Of a DNA stretch of 33,188 bases, positions 10,054 through 18,784 are shown in pieces. The translations under genes and the position numbers were made by a program. A model generated the notes under the pieces. It ran no database searches. It was not told the origin of the DNA and saw only the letters and a list, made by a program, of their open reading frames with translations. Origin of the DNA: Rickettsiales bacterium. GTDB lineage: Bacteria; Pseudomonadota; Alphaproteobacteria; Rickettsiales; UBA1997. The DNA lies in contig JAHXBT010000032.1 in assembly GCA_020054695.1 (NCBI GenBank), positions 34,749 to 67,936 of the forward strand. Direction: 5' to 3'. The first letter of the stretch is position 1, and every line of letters starts with the position of its first letter.

Positions 10054-10386
10054 ATGACCGGTATAAATCAAAAAATACAAGAAATAGTTACAGAAAATGA
10101 CGTAGTATTATTTATGAAAGGTAATAAGGATTTTCCTAATTGTGGTTTTTCAAGCGCAGTTTGCAACATATTCAATAATAAAATTAAAATTGATTATTTA
10201 GATATTAATGTTTTAGAAGATTCTGAACTTCGTGAAGGCATTAAAAAATTCTCTGACTGGCCAACAATTCCTCAATTATACATTAAGGGTGAATTTATTG
10301 GTGGTTGCGATATTGTGCGTGAATTATTTTCTAACGGCGAGTTAGAAAAATTACTAAAAGACAATAATATTGCTATAAATGCCTAA
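10054..10386 (+). CDS. grxD: Monothiol glutaredoxin, Grx4 family
   Basis: VVLFMKGNKDFPNCGFSSAVCNI (CGFS active site), WPTIPQLYIKGEFIGGCDIVREL. Confidence 0.95.
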   Translation: MTGINQKIQEIVTENDVVLFMKGNKDFPNCGFSSAVCNIFNNKIKIDYLDINVLEDSELREGIKKFSDWPTIPQLYIKGEFIGGCDIVRELFSNGELEKLLKDNNIAINA

Positions 10387-11203
10387 TTATTCTATTTTAG
10401 ATAGAAAAATTATTAGAATTTCAGGGGTTGATCGTAGTAGCTTCCTGCAAGGTTTAATTACTAACGATATCAACTCACTTAGTGATAAAAATCCTACAAT
10501 TTATAGTTTAATGCTAACACCTGTTGGTACTTTTTTTTGTGATTTTTTTATTAGTGAGAAGGAAAATAACATTTATCTTGATGTTGAAGAATCTAGGATT
10601 GATGAGATATTACAAAGATTATCTCTTTATAAATTATCTGCAGATATTGAATTAAAAATTGCTAATAATCTACAAGTTATCTCATTGGATAAAATATCTG
10701 ATAAAATTGAATCTATTTTAGACCCAAGAGATAAAAGATTAGGTTTTAGGGCTATCTTAGATGAGAAAACATTACTAGAAATACAAAATAATTCAGATTT
10801 TTGTCAAAAAGATCTTAATTTTTACAATAAAATTCGTTTCAAGTACAAAATTCCCGATCATAATGATTTAGTCGTTAAGAAATCAATTCCTGCCGAATAT
10901 GGTTTTTTTGATTTAAATGCTATTAGTTTTGAAAAAGGATGCTATATTGGGCAGGAAGTAATGGCTAGAATTAAATATAAGGGAGTGATTCGTAAAAAAA
11001 TATATCTTATAGAAATTATTGGCTATAATGATTTTATAAAAAATGATGAGATTACCTTTGAAGATCGAAAAATTGGCAATGTTTTATCTTCTATAAAAAA
11101 TAATAATAAAATTCTATCATTAGCAATCTTAAAGAATTCTATAATAGATGAAAATACTAAAACACAATTACAACTCAACAATAATTTGATCAAAGTTATA
11201 TGA
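10379..11203 (+). CDS. ygfZ: YgfZ/GcvT-domain folate-binding protein (Fe-S cluster metabolism)
   Basis: SGVDRSSFLQGLITNDI and EKGCYIGQEVMARIKYKG signature; overlaps the Grx4 3' end and the pth start. Confidence 0.92.
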   Translation: MPNYSILDRKIIRISGVDRSSFLQGLITNDINSLSDKNPTIYSLMLTPVGTFFCDFFISEKENNIYLDVEESRIDEILQRLSLYKLSADIELKIANNLQVISLDKISDKIESILDPRDKRLGFRAILDEKTLLEIQNNSDFCQKDLNFYNKIRFKYKIPDHNDLVVKKSIPAEYGFFDLNAISFEKGCYIGQEVMARIKYKGVIRKKIYLIEIIGYNDFIKNDEITFEDRKIGNVLSSIKNNNKILSLAILKNSIIDENTKTQLQLNNNLIKVI

Positions 11204-11724
11204 TATTATTAGTTGGTCTTGGTAATCCAGGAACAAAATATAAAAATACTCGTCATAATGCAGGTTTCTTAGCTATTAATGATATTGCTAAAAAATTCTC
11301 TTTTGATAAAAAATCAGATAAATTTGATAGTGAGTTTTTTACTGGAGAAATTGGAAACCATAAGATTATAGCTATTAAACCCCAGACTTTTATGAACTTG
11401 TCTGGCTCTTCTGTGCAAAAATTTACTACATTTTATAAAATACCAACTAACAAAATCTTTGTCTTTCATGATGAAATTGATCTTAAAGTTGGAACTCATA
11501 AAATTAAATTTGCTGGTAGTAATGCTGGTCACAACGGTTTAAAAGATATTGATAGTAAAATCAGTAAAAATTATTATCGAATTAGGATTGGAGTTGGTAG
11601 GCCAGAAGATCCAAGATTTGAGGTTTCAGATTATGTTTTAGAAAAATTCCCCACAATTGAAAGAGATATAATCGATCAAGAAATTATTAAGATTTCTGAT
11701 AAGGTTTTAGAACTATTTGAATAA
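11200..11724 (+). CDS. pth: Peptidyl-tRNA hydrolase
   Basis: LLVGLGNPGTKYKNTRHNAGF, KPQTFMNLSGSSV, GSNAGHNGLKDI, YRIRIGVGRP. Confidence 0.97.
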   Translation: MILLVGLGNPGTKYKNTRHNAGFLAINDIAKKFSFDKKSDKFDSEFFTGEIGNHKIIAIKPQTFMNLSGSSVQKFTTFYKIPTNKIFVFHDEIDLKVGTHKIKFAGSNAGHNGLKDIDSKISKNYYRIRIGVGRPEDPRFEVSDYVLEKFPTIERDIIDQEIIKISDKVLELFE

Positions 11725-11796
11725 TAAATATATTAGAAATTGTTATGATTATAATGGTTTAAAATAATTATACAAAAAATATTAATATTTAATACT

Positions 11797-12243
11797 ATGA
11801 AAAATATAAAATTAGGAAAAGATACCGATTATCAATATGATAATCCGGATATTAAAATTTTAGATTATGTGCCAAATCCACATCCAGATGTTGATTATCT
11901 TATTAAATTTTCTTGTCCAGAATTTACTTCTATCTGCCCCGTCACTTCGCAGCCTGATTTTGCCAATATTATCATTGAATATACGCCAAATAAGAAAATG
12001 GTGGAAAGTAAATCACTAAAATTATACTTAACTTCCTTTCGTAACCATGGCGCTTTTCATGAAGATTGTACAATTAAAATAGCTAAAGATTTAATTGCTT
12101 TAATGGAGCCAAAATGGTTGAGAATTTCAGGCTATTGGTATCCAAGAGGTGGAATACCTATTGATATATTCTTTCAAAGTGGAGAAATTCCTAAAAATAT
12201 TCATTTTGATTGCCATAAGGAATATAATTATAAGGGAAGATAA
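11797..12243 (+). CDS. queF: NADPH-dependent 7-cyano-7-deazaguanine reductase
   Basis: [16 protein letters not shown] (catalytic Cys), [36 protein letters not shown]. Confidence 0.95.
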   Translation: MKNIKLGKDTDYQYDNPDIKILDYVPNPHPDVDYLIKFSCPEFTSICPVTSQPDFANIIIEYTPNKKMVESKSLKLYLTSFRNHGAFHEDCTIKIAKDLIALMEPKWLRISGYWYPRGGIPIDIFFQSGEIPKNIHFDCHKEYNYKGR

Positions 12244-12332
12244 ATTTTACAAATAAAAAAAAATATTGTAACATAATAATGTTGTAAGGATACTATTTAG
12301 AAAAAATATTAAATAATCATGTCAACTTTAAA

Positions 12333-12788
12333 ATGCATCAAATAACTATTGAAAGGATTGTACCTTTTAGCGCTAAAGAAATGTTTGACTTAATTATGGA
12401 TGTAGAATCATATCCTGAATTCTTACCTTGGTGTAAAGATGCAAAAGTCCTTAAAAAAGATTGTGATACAGAAGTAATAGCAGACCTAGATATTAGTTTT
12501 AAGGCTGTCCACAAAGCCTATACTTCTAGAATTACTATTAATCACATTTCAAAGAGTGAATCTGAGGTTTTTGTAAGGGCGATTGAAGGTCCTTTTAAAA
12601 AATTAGAAACTTATTGGCATTTTAAGGATGTTGGTGATAAAAAAAGTAAAGTTTATTTTGATATTGATTTTGAATTTCATTCCAAATTATTATCTTCAAT
12701 GTTAAATTTTATTTTCAAAAAAGCCAAAATGAAGATGGTTGAATCTTTTGAAGAAAGAGCTTTTCTAATATATAAGCCTCATAAATAA
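12333..12788 (+). CDS. COQ10/RatA family START-like protein (ubiquinone-binding)
   Basis: PFSAKEMFDLIMDVESYPEFLPWCKDAKVL; FKKLETYWHF; FEFHSKLLSSML. Confidence 0.88.
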   Translation: MHQITIERIVPFSAKEMFDLIMDVESYPEFLPWCKDAKVLKKDCDTEVIADLDISFKAVHKAYTSRITINHISKSESEVFVRAIEGPFKKLETYWHFKDVGDKKSKVYFDIDFEFHSKLLSSMLNFIFKKAKMKMVESFEERAFLIYKPHK

Positions 12789-12793
12789 CTTAA

Positions 12794-13795
12794 ATGACAT
12801 ATAAAACTGATTTAGTAATTATTGGAGCAGGACCTGTCGGTTTATTTGCTTGCTTTGAAGCTGGGATGTTAAAAATTAAGTCCCATATTATTGATACTTT
12901 AGAGTTTACTGGAGGCCAATGTACCGCACTTTATCCAGAAAAACCAATTTATGATATTCCAGCCCATCCTAATATTTTAGCTGCTGATTTGATATCTAAT
13001 CTTGAGGAACAAATCAAGCCTTTTAATCCAAAAATTCATCTAAATCAAAGAGTTGACGAGGTTAAAAAATTAGAAAATGGCTCCTTCTTAGTTAAAACTT
13101 CTAAAAATACTGAAATTGAAGCAAAAGCAATTATAATTGCTGCTGGCTGTGGTGCTTTTGGCCCTAACCGACCACCAATTGCTGGTATTGAAGCATTTGA
13201 AGGTAAATCAGTATTTTATGCTGTAAAGTCTAAGCAGGACTTTGCCGGTAAAAAAATTGCTATTGCAGGTGGTGGCGACTCGGCTGTTGATTGGGCAATT
13301 TCATTACAAGAAGTTGCAGAAAAACTTTATGTTATCCATAGAAGAGATCGTTTTAGATGCGCACCTGAAAGCGCTGATAAGTTAAAAAAACTTGCAGCAG
13401 AAGGAAAAATTGAAATGGTTACACCTTATCAACTAAAATCTTTAGAGCATAATAATGGTAATTTATCAAAAATTATTGTTGAAGATTTAGATGGTAATCA
13501 GAAGGGTATTGATGCTGAAATTTTATTACCTTTTTACGGACTAAGAATGGAGTTAGGACCAATTGCTAGCTGGGGCTTAAATATTAATAAAAATCTAATT
13601 GATGTTGATCCATTTACTATGGAAACTTCTGAAGGAGGTATTTATGCTATTGGTGATATTATTAATTATAAAAATAAGTTAAAATTAATTTTAACTGGAT
13701 TTTCAGAAGCAGCACAAGCCTGCCACGATATCTATAATATTATTTATCCTGATACGCCTTTTCATTTTGAATATTCAACATCAAAGGGAGTATGA
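12794..13795 (+). CDS. Ferredoxin/flavodoxin-NADP+ reductase type 2 (thioredoxin reductase-like)
   Basis: DLVIIGAGPVGLFACFEAGML, TGGQCTALYPEKPIYDIPA, AIAGGGDSAVDWAISL, VIHRRDRFRCAPES; no CxxC redox pair. Confidence 0.93.
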   Translation: MTYKTDLVIIGAGPVGLFACFEAGMLKIKSHIIDTLEFTGGQCTALYPEKPIYDIPAHPNILAADLISNLEEQIKPFNPKIHLNQRVDEVKKLENGSFLVKTSKNTEIEAKAIIIAAGCGAFGPNRPPIAGIEAFEGKSVFYAVKSKQDFAGKKIAIAGGGDSAVDWAISLQEVAEKLYVIHRRDRFRCAPESADKLKKLAAEGKIEMVTPYQLKSLEHNNGNLSKIIVEDLDGNQKGIDAEILLPFYGLRMELGPIASWGLNINKNLIDVDPFTMETSEGGIYAIGDIINYKNKLKLILTGFSEAAQACHDIYNIIYPDTPFHFEYSTSKGV

Positions 13796-14406
13796 TGGAA
13801 AGTATCACAAGTATAATGGTCAATATTAATCTACTTTTAGAGCATTATAATTATATAATTATCTTTATTCTAATGGCTTTAGAAAGTAGTTTTATACCTT
13901 TTCCTAGTGAAATTGTTATGATTCCTGCCGGTTATCTAGTATCACAAGGTAAAATATCATTTATTTATTCATTATTATCCTCCGTTGCTGGCTGCGTTTT
14001 TGGTGCGTTTATTAATTATTATTTAGCAAATTTTTTAGGTATCAAGATGATAAAAAAATATGGTAAATATTTTTTTCTACCAGAAGAAAAATTCTTTAAA
14101 ATTCAAAAATTCTTTAGAAATCATGGTTCTATTTCAACATTTTCTGGTAGGCTAATTCCTGGCATAAGACAATTAATATCAATCCCTGCCGGTCTTTCTC
14201 ACATGGATTTAACAAAATTTACATTTTATACTGCCGCAGGATCTGGCATTTGGTCATTTATTTTACTTGTAATGGGATTTGTATTTGGACAAAATCAAGA
14301 ATTGATTATGGAAAATATGAGAATGATTATTCTATTTACTATGATTTTTGTCTTAATAACTATTTTACTTTATATCAGATATAAAAAACAACGAAGTTGT
14401 TTTTAA
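13792..14406 (+). CDS. DedA/SNARE-associated family membrane protein
   Basis: ESSFIPFPSEIVMIPAGYLVSQG, F-SGRLIPGIRQLISIPAGLSHM; start overlaps the FNR stop (ATGATG). Confidence 0.9.
   Translation: MMESITSIMVNINLLLEHYNYIIIFILMALESSFIPFPSEIVMIPAGYLVSQGKISFIYSLLSSVAGCVFGAFINYYLANFLGIKMIKKYGKYFFLPEEKFFKIQKFFRNHGSISTFSGRLIPGIRQLISIPAGLSHMDLTKFTFYTAAGSGIWSFILLVMGFVFGQNQELIMENMRMIILFTMIFVLITILLYIRYKKQRSCF
14384..14404 (+). terminator. Intrinsic-terminator-like hairpin overlapping the DedA stop codon
   Basis: AAAAACAAC-GAA-GTTGTTTTT, 9-bp stem ending in a T run; encodes the last residues KKQRSCF and overlaps the TAA. Confidence 0.5.
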
Positions 14407-14504
14407 AGATACTACATTACTTTGGACATTTTTTGTTAAAAACTATGATAAATTATAGTAATTTTTAGTCATTTAATATTATTTGAGACATATAATTGTC
14501 TAGA

Positions 14505-15083
14505 TTATGACATTGTCACTAATCTTAAAAACTCTTCTCTTCTTTTATAATCCTCCTTAAAAATTCCAGTCATTTGAGTAGTAATAGTACTGGAAGAAAC
14601 TTTATGTACACCACGAGTTGTCATGCATTGGTGTGCAGCATCACAAAGAATGGCAACACCTTTTGGCTCTAAAATTGTTTGTAGATCATTAGCAATTTGT
14701 GCTGTCATAGTTTCTTGAGTTTGTAATCTCTTAGCATAAATATCAGCTAAACGAGCCAATTTACTAATACCCACAACCTTTTTATTGGGAATATAACCAA
14801 TGTGAATTTTACCAATAATTGGCACCATGTGATGTTCACAATGAGATTCCAAACGAATATCACGCACTATAACAATTTCGTCATAATTGCCAACCTCTTC
14901 AAAAACCTTACCTAAAATAGACCTAGTATCAATATTATAGCCAGAAAAAAACTCTTTATAAGCATTAATTACTCTTTTGGGAGTTTCGATAAGACCTTCA
15001 CGATTTGGATCATCACCAATCCAAGAAATCAAAGTCTTTACTGCCTCCATAGCCTGATTATCTGAAATTTTATTATTTGTCAT
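14505..15083 (-). CDS. folE: GTP cyclohydrolase I
   Basis: GDDPNREGLIETPKRV, LESHCEHHMVPIIGKIHIGYIPN, RLQTQETMTAQIA, CMTTRGVHK. Confidence 0.97.
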   Translation of the reverse strand: MTNNKISDNQAMEAVKTLISWIGDDPNREGLIETPKRVINAYKEFFSGYNIDTRSILGKVFEEVGNYDEIVIVRDIRLESHCEHHMVPIIGKIHIGYIPNKKVVGISKLARLADIYAKRLQTQETMTAQIANDLQTILEPKGVAILCDAAHQCMTTRGVHKVSSSTITTQMTGIFKEDYKRREEFLRLVTMS

Positions 15084-15200
15084 TATTAATTATTTTAAAA
15101 TTTTTTAGTAAAGATCATATTTTTTAAAAAACTTTAGTCAATAATATAATACCAACTTCTCTTAAAAAGATACGTTAATATTAAATTAAGATCGTATTTT

Positions 15201-15426
15201 TTATTGTTCGATATCAAACTTGTCAAACGTTGTTAAAGGTTGATCTTTATCATATCTAATATCTTCAAACCTAATAATTCTTAAGCAAGTTAATTAATAT
15301 TGTTTGAATCTAATTTTTGTGCTAAAATACCTTACTACAGAACATTATAATCAATCAACCTCTTGAGTCATGAATTAATATAAGTAACGGCAGTAATATA
15401 TACAAATTCTCTAGCAATATAATGTG
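15201..15426 (-). pseudogene. Possible eroded coding remnant, unidentified
   Basis: Protein-like peptides TCLRIIRFEDIRYDKDQPLTTFDKFDIEQ* (15201-15290) and PHYIAREFVYITAVTYINS* (15368-15426), separated by stops; family not recognised. Confidence 0.25.
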
Positions 15427-15629
15427 GTAAGATAGAGCTATTGGTCTTTAAATTCTAGTACCATAAGTTATTAATATTTGATAGCTATTATTTGCTAGTA
15501 TTAGCGAAGTAAGCATTTACTATTTATTGTTTCTTATGGGGTTATAATATTATAATTGAATTAATATATTTTAATTTGAAAATAATAAAATTATTATAAA
15601 ATCAATTTTACATAATCATTGAAAATATT

Positions 15630-16370
15630 ATGGATAAAAAAACAAAGATTGGAGTTATTTTAGATTGGGAAAAGAAGGGTACATTTTCTGATTTTCCATA
15701 TTTTGCTCTTCGTAGTCATTATTCAAATGCAATTATCTTATCCGGTGGTTTACCGATTATGATTCCATATTGTGATACTAATTTAATTGATCAATATCTT
15801 GATCAAATTGACGGCCTATTAATACCAGGTGGTTTTTATGCAATGCCAAGTGATTGGTATATTGATAATAAGGATAGCTCACATTACCAAATAACCCCTA
15901 GACTAAAATTTGAGTCTGCAATTATATTGAAAGCTTTAAAATTAAATAAACCAGTTTTAGGAATTTGCGCTGGGATGCAAGTAATTGCTGGATTAATGGG
16001 CTGTAAATTAATCCCTAATATTAAAAAATATATTAAAAGCAATATTGATCATTTTGATTTAACTCAAGATCATGAAATGGAAATTACTCCGAATACAAAA
16101 TTACATCAAATAATTGGTAAAGATAATATTATGATCAATTCACATCATAATGAGGCAATAATTGAGGTAAAAAACAATGTGGTTATTTCTGGTAAGGCAA
16201 AAGATGGTGTAATTGAAGCAATTGAATTAAATGATTATGATTTTGCAATTGGGCTACAAGGTCACCCTGAAATGAAATGTTCAAAAAAAGAAGATTTGGA
16301 ACAATTTAATCCACATTATCTTATTTTTAAAAAATTTATTAGAAAATCCTATGAAAATAGTAATAAATAG
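15630..16370 (+). CDS. Peptidase C26 / gamma-glutamyl hydrolase-like protein (second paralog)
   Basis: DGLLIPGGFYAMPSDWY, VLGICAGMQVIAGL (nucleophile Cys), GLQGHPEM; overlaps the downstream S66 gene by 20 nt. Confidence 0.87.
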   Translation: MDKKTKIGVILDWEKKGTFSDFPYFALRSHYSNAIILSGGLPIMIPYCDTNLIDQYLDQIDGLLIPGGFYAMPSDWYIDNKDSSHYQITPRLKFESAIILKALKLNKPVLGICAGMQVIAGLMGCKLIPNIKKYIKSNIDHFDLTQDHEMEITPNTKLHQIIGKDNIMINSHHNEAIIEVKNNVVISGKAKDGVIEAIELNDYDFAIGLQGHPEMKCSKKEDLEQFNPHYLIFKKFIRKSYENSNK

Positions 16371-17247
16371 ACCACAAAATTGGCCAATTTTAGAAAAAAA
16401 CAAAAAAGTTAATGTTATTTTTCCTGCTTTTGGAATTTTAGATACTGAAAAACAAAAAATTAAAGATTTTTTGAAAAATTGGCAGTTGGAACCGTTATTT
16501 TTTATAGAAAAAACTCAAAATGATCTTCATTTTCTATCTAAATCTGACTTGGATCGTTTTGAAGAATTAGAAAATGCCCTTAATAACGATATAAATATTA
16601 TTTTTTGTGGATCTGGTGGTTATGGTTCATCCAGAATTATATTACAGTTATTAGAATCGTCAGTAAAGATAAAAAATAAAATCTTTCTTGGATTTAGTGA
16701 TATTACCAGCTTACATTTAGTTTTTAATAACTGTTTTAACTACCCTACCCTTCATGGACCAATGTTAAAACAAATTTCTAAAGGGGAAATAGATTCAAAG
16801 AGTGTTGAATTTTTATATAATATTTTAAGTCAAAAAAAGTTAGAATTATCTTATAATATTAAACCTATAAATGATTTATCTAAAAATATTAAGAAGCAAA
16901 AATTTCCAAAATTGTTAGGAGGTAATCTTAGCCTTATCCAAACATCTATTGGTACCAAGTGGCAAATTAATAATAATGGTAAATATTCAATGCTAATTGA
17001 AGAGTATGATGAAAAATCTTATGTTATTGATAGAATGCTAAATCACTTACAAAATGCCAAAATTTTTGATAATTGTCATGTTATTTTAATTGGCAACATT
17101 AGCAAAGTTGACAATCAAGAATATTTAGAACAGATTTTAAAGAATTTTGCTAATAATATTAATATTCCTATCTTTAAAATAGAAAACATTGGCCATAAAA
17201 AGGATAATTTAGCAATTCCATTAGGAGTTGAAATTACTGTAAAATAA
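16351..17247 (+). CDS. LD-carboxypeptidase, peptidase family S66 (LdcA-like)
   Basis: IIFCGSGGYGSSRIILQLL, FLGFSDITSLHLVF (nucleophile Ser), TLHGPM, LLGGNLSLIQTSIGT, VIDRMLNHLQ, C-terminal GHKKDNLAIPLGVEI. Confidence 0.9.
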   Translation: MKIVINRPQNWPILEKNKKVNVIFPAFGILDTEKQKIKDFLKNWQLEPLFFIEKTQNDLHFLSKSDLDRFEELENALNNDINIIFCGSGGYGSSRIILQLLESSVKIKNKIFLGFSDITSLHLVFNNCFNYPTLHGPMLKQISKGEIDSKSVEFLYNILSQKKLELSYNIKPINDLSKNIKKQKFPKLLGGNLSLIQTSIGTKWQINNNGKYSMLIEEYDEKSYVIDRMLNHLQNAKIFDNCHVILIGNISKVDNQEYLEQILKNFANNINIPIFKIENIGHKKDNLAIPLGVEITVK

Positions 17248-17271
17248 TAGTAATACTCATTGACATAATAT

Positions 17272-17361
17272 AAAATTCTATTGTAGAAAATTTTTGACAA
17301 TTGGTATTTAGTAATCGTAATATGTTTGGAATTGGTCTGAATGTTAGTGAACTAAATCATA
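17272..17361 (+). pseudogene. Possible biotin-protein ligase (BirA) remnant
   Basis: Frame 1 reads KILL*KIFDNWYLVI and a second frame continues FGIGLNVSE, resembling the BirA (G)xLxE-x-LVIGIGLNV region broken by a TAG and a frameshift. Confidence 0.3.
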
Positions 17362-17552
17362 ACTACTTAGATGTAAAATACCTACCAATTAAAATATGCA
17401 AACCATTTCCCACTTACAAAGACTAGCCGTATCTAATATTGTTGGTCAAGTAAAGGTTCTCGAAGATAATTTATACCAATAATAATAATTTTCTTTACAA
17501 AGAAAAAAAATCAAAAGATAATTGTAAAAAATAATAAATAATATTCTATTAA

Positions 17553-18761
17553 ATGAGTGATCAAACTAATCTAAATACTGAATCGACAACCCAAAATAGT
17601 AAAAATATTACCCTAAATTTTGGTCCTCAACATCCAGCTGCACATGGCGTATTAAGGCTAATCTTAGAAATGGATGGTGAAGTAGTTAAAAGATCTGATC
17701 CTCATATTGGCTTGCTACATCGCGGTACTGAAAAATTAATGGAGCATAAAAGCTATCTCCAAGCTTTGCCATACTTAGATCGTTTAGATTATGTTTCTCC
17801 AATGTGTCAAGAACATGCATACTGCATTGCTATTGAAAAATTACTAAATGTTACAGTTCCTCTTCGCGCTCAATATATTCGTGTTTTATTTAGTGAAATT
17901 ACCCGTATTTTAAACCATATTATGGCTATTACTACTCAAGGTCTTGATCTTGGTGCTACCTCACCATTTTTATGGCTCTTTGAAGAAAGGGAAAAATTAA
18001 TGGAATTTTACGAAAGGGTTTCTGGTGCTCGTTTACATTCGGCCTATTTTAGACCTGGGGGGGTTAATTATGACTTGCCTAAAGGTATTTTAGAAGATAT
18101 ATCTGAATTTGCTGATAAATTCCCTAAATATATTGATGATATGGAAACTTTGCTTACCAATAACCGTATTTTTAAGCAAAGAATGGTTGATATTGCAATT
18201 GTAACAAAGGAACAAGCTTTAAGCTATGGATTTTCTGGACCAATGCTAAGAGGTTCTGGAGTTGCTTGGGATTTACGTAAATCACAACCTTACGAGGTTT
18301 ATAATAAGATGGAATTTGATGTTCCTATTGGTAAAAATGGTGATTGTTATGATCGTTATTTAATTAGGGTTGAAGAAATGCGCCAATCAATTAAAATTAT
18401 AAAGCAGGCAGTTGAACAAATGCCAGAAGGTGAAGTTAAATCTAAGGACAAAAAAATCTCTCCACCAAGTAGATCAGAAATGAAAGAATCAATGGAAGCT
18501 TTGATTCATCATTTTAAAATTTATACCCAGGGCTATAAAGTGCCAAAAGGTGAATCCTATGGTTATGTTGAGGCTCCTAAAGGTGAATTTGGTGTTTATA
18601 TAATTTCCGATGGTGGTTCTAAACCAGTTAGGACTAGACTTAGGGCGCCTGGATTTTATCACCTACAGGCATTAGATTTTATGGCCAAAGGGCACCTGCT
18701 TTCTGATGTTGTTTCCGTAATTTCTACTCAAGATATTGTATTTGGTGAGGTTGATAGGTAA
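17553..18761 (+). CDS. nuoD: NADH-quinone oxidoreductase subunit D
   Basis: [91 protein letters not shown]; no other nuo gene in the window. Confidence 0.98.
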   Translation: MSDQTNLNTESTTQNSKNITLNFGPQHPAAHGVLRLILEMDGEVVKRSDPHIGLLHRGTEKLMEHKSYLQALPYLDRLDYVSPMCQEHAYCIAIEKLLNVTVPLRAQYIRVLFSEITRILNHIMAITTQGLDLGATSPFLWLFEEREKLMEFYERVSGARLHSAYFRPGGVNYDLPKGILEDISEFADKFPKYIDDMETLLTNNRIFKQRMVDIAIVTKEQALSYGFSGPMLRGSGVAWDLRKSQPYEVYNKMEFDVPIGKNGDCYDRYLIRVEEMRQSIKIIKQAVEQMPEGEVKSKDKKISPPSRSEMKESMEALIHHFKIYTQGYKVPKGESYGYVEAPKGEFGVYIISDGGSKPVRTRLRAPGFYHLQALDFMAKGHLLSDVVSVISTQDIVFGEVDR

Positions 18762-18784
18762 TTAATTATTGTAAAAATATAAAA

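Noticed and set aside
11314-11532. Antisense ORFs over pth (11314-11532), the IMPase gene (4806-5024), S66 gene (17115-17300), kup (7542-7724), ubiB (23539-23736) and dnaE fragment (26241-26423, 26433-26654)
   Set aside because: Overlap well-supported genes and lack protein-family signals.
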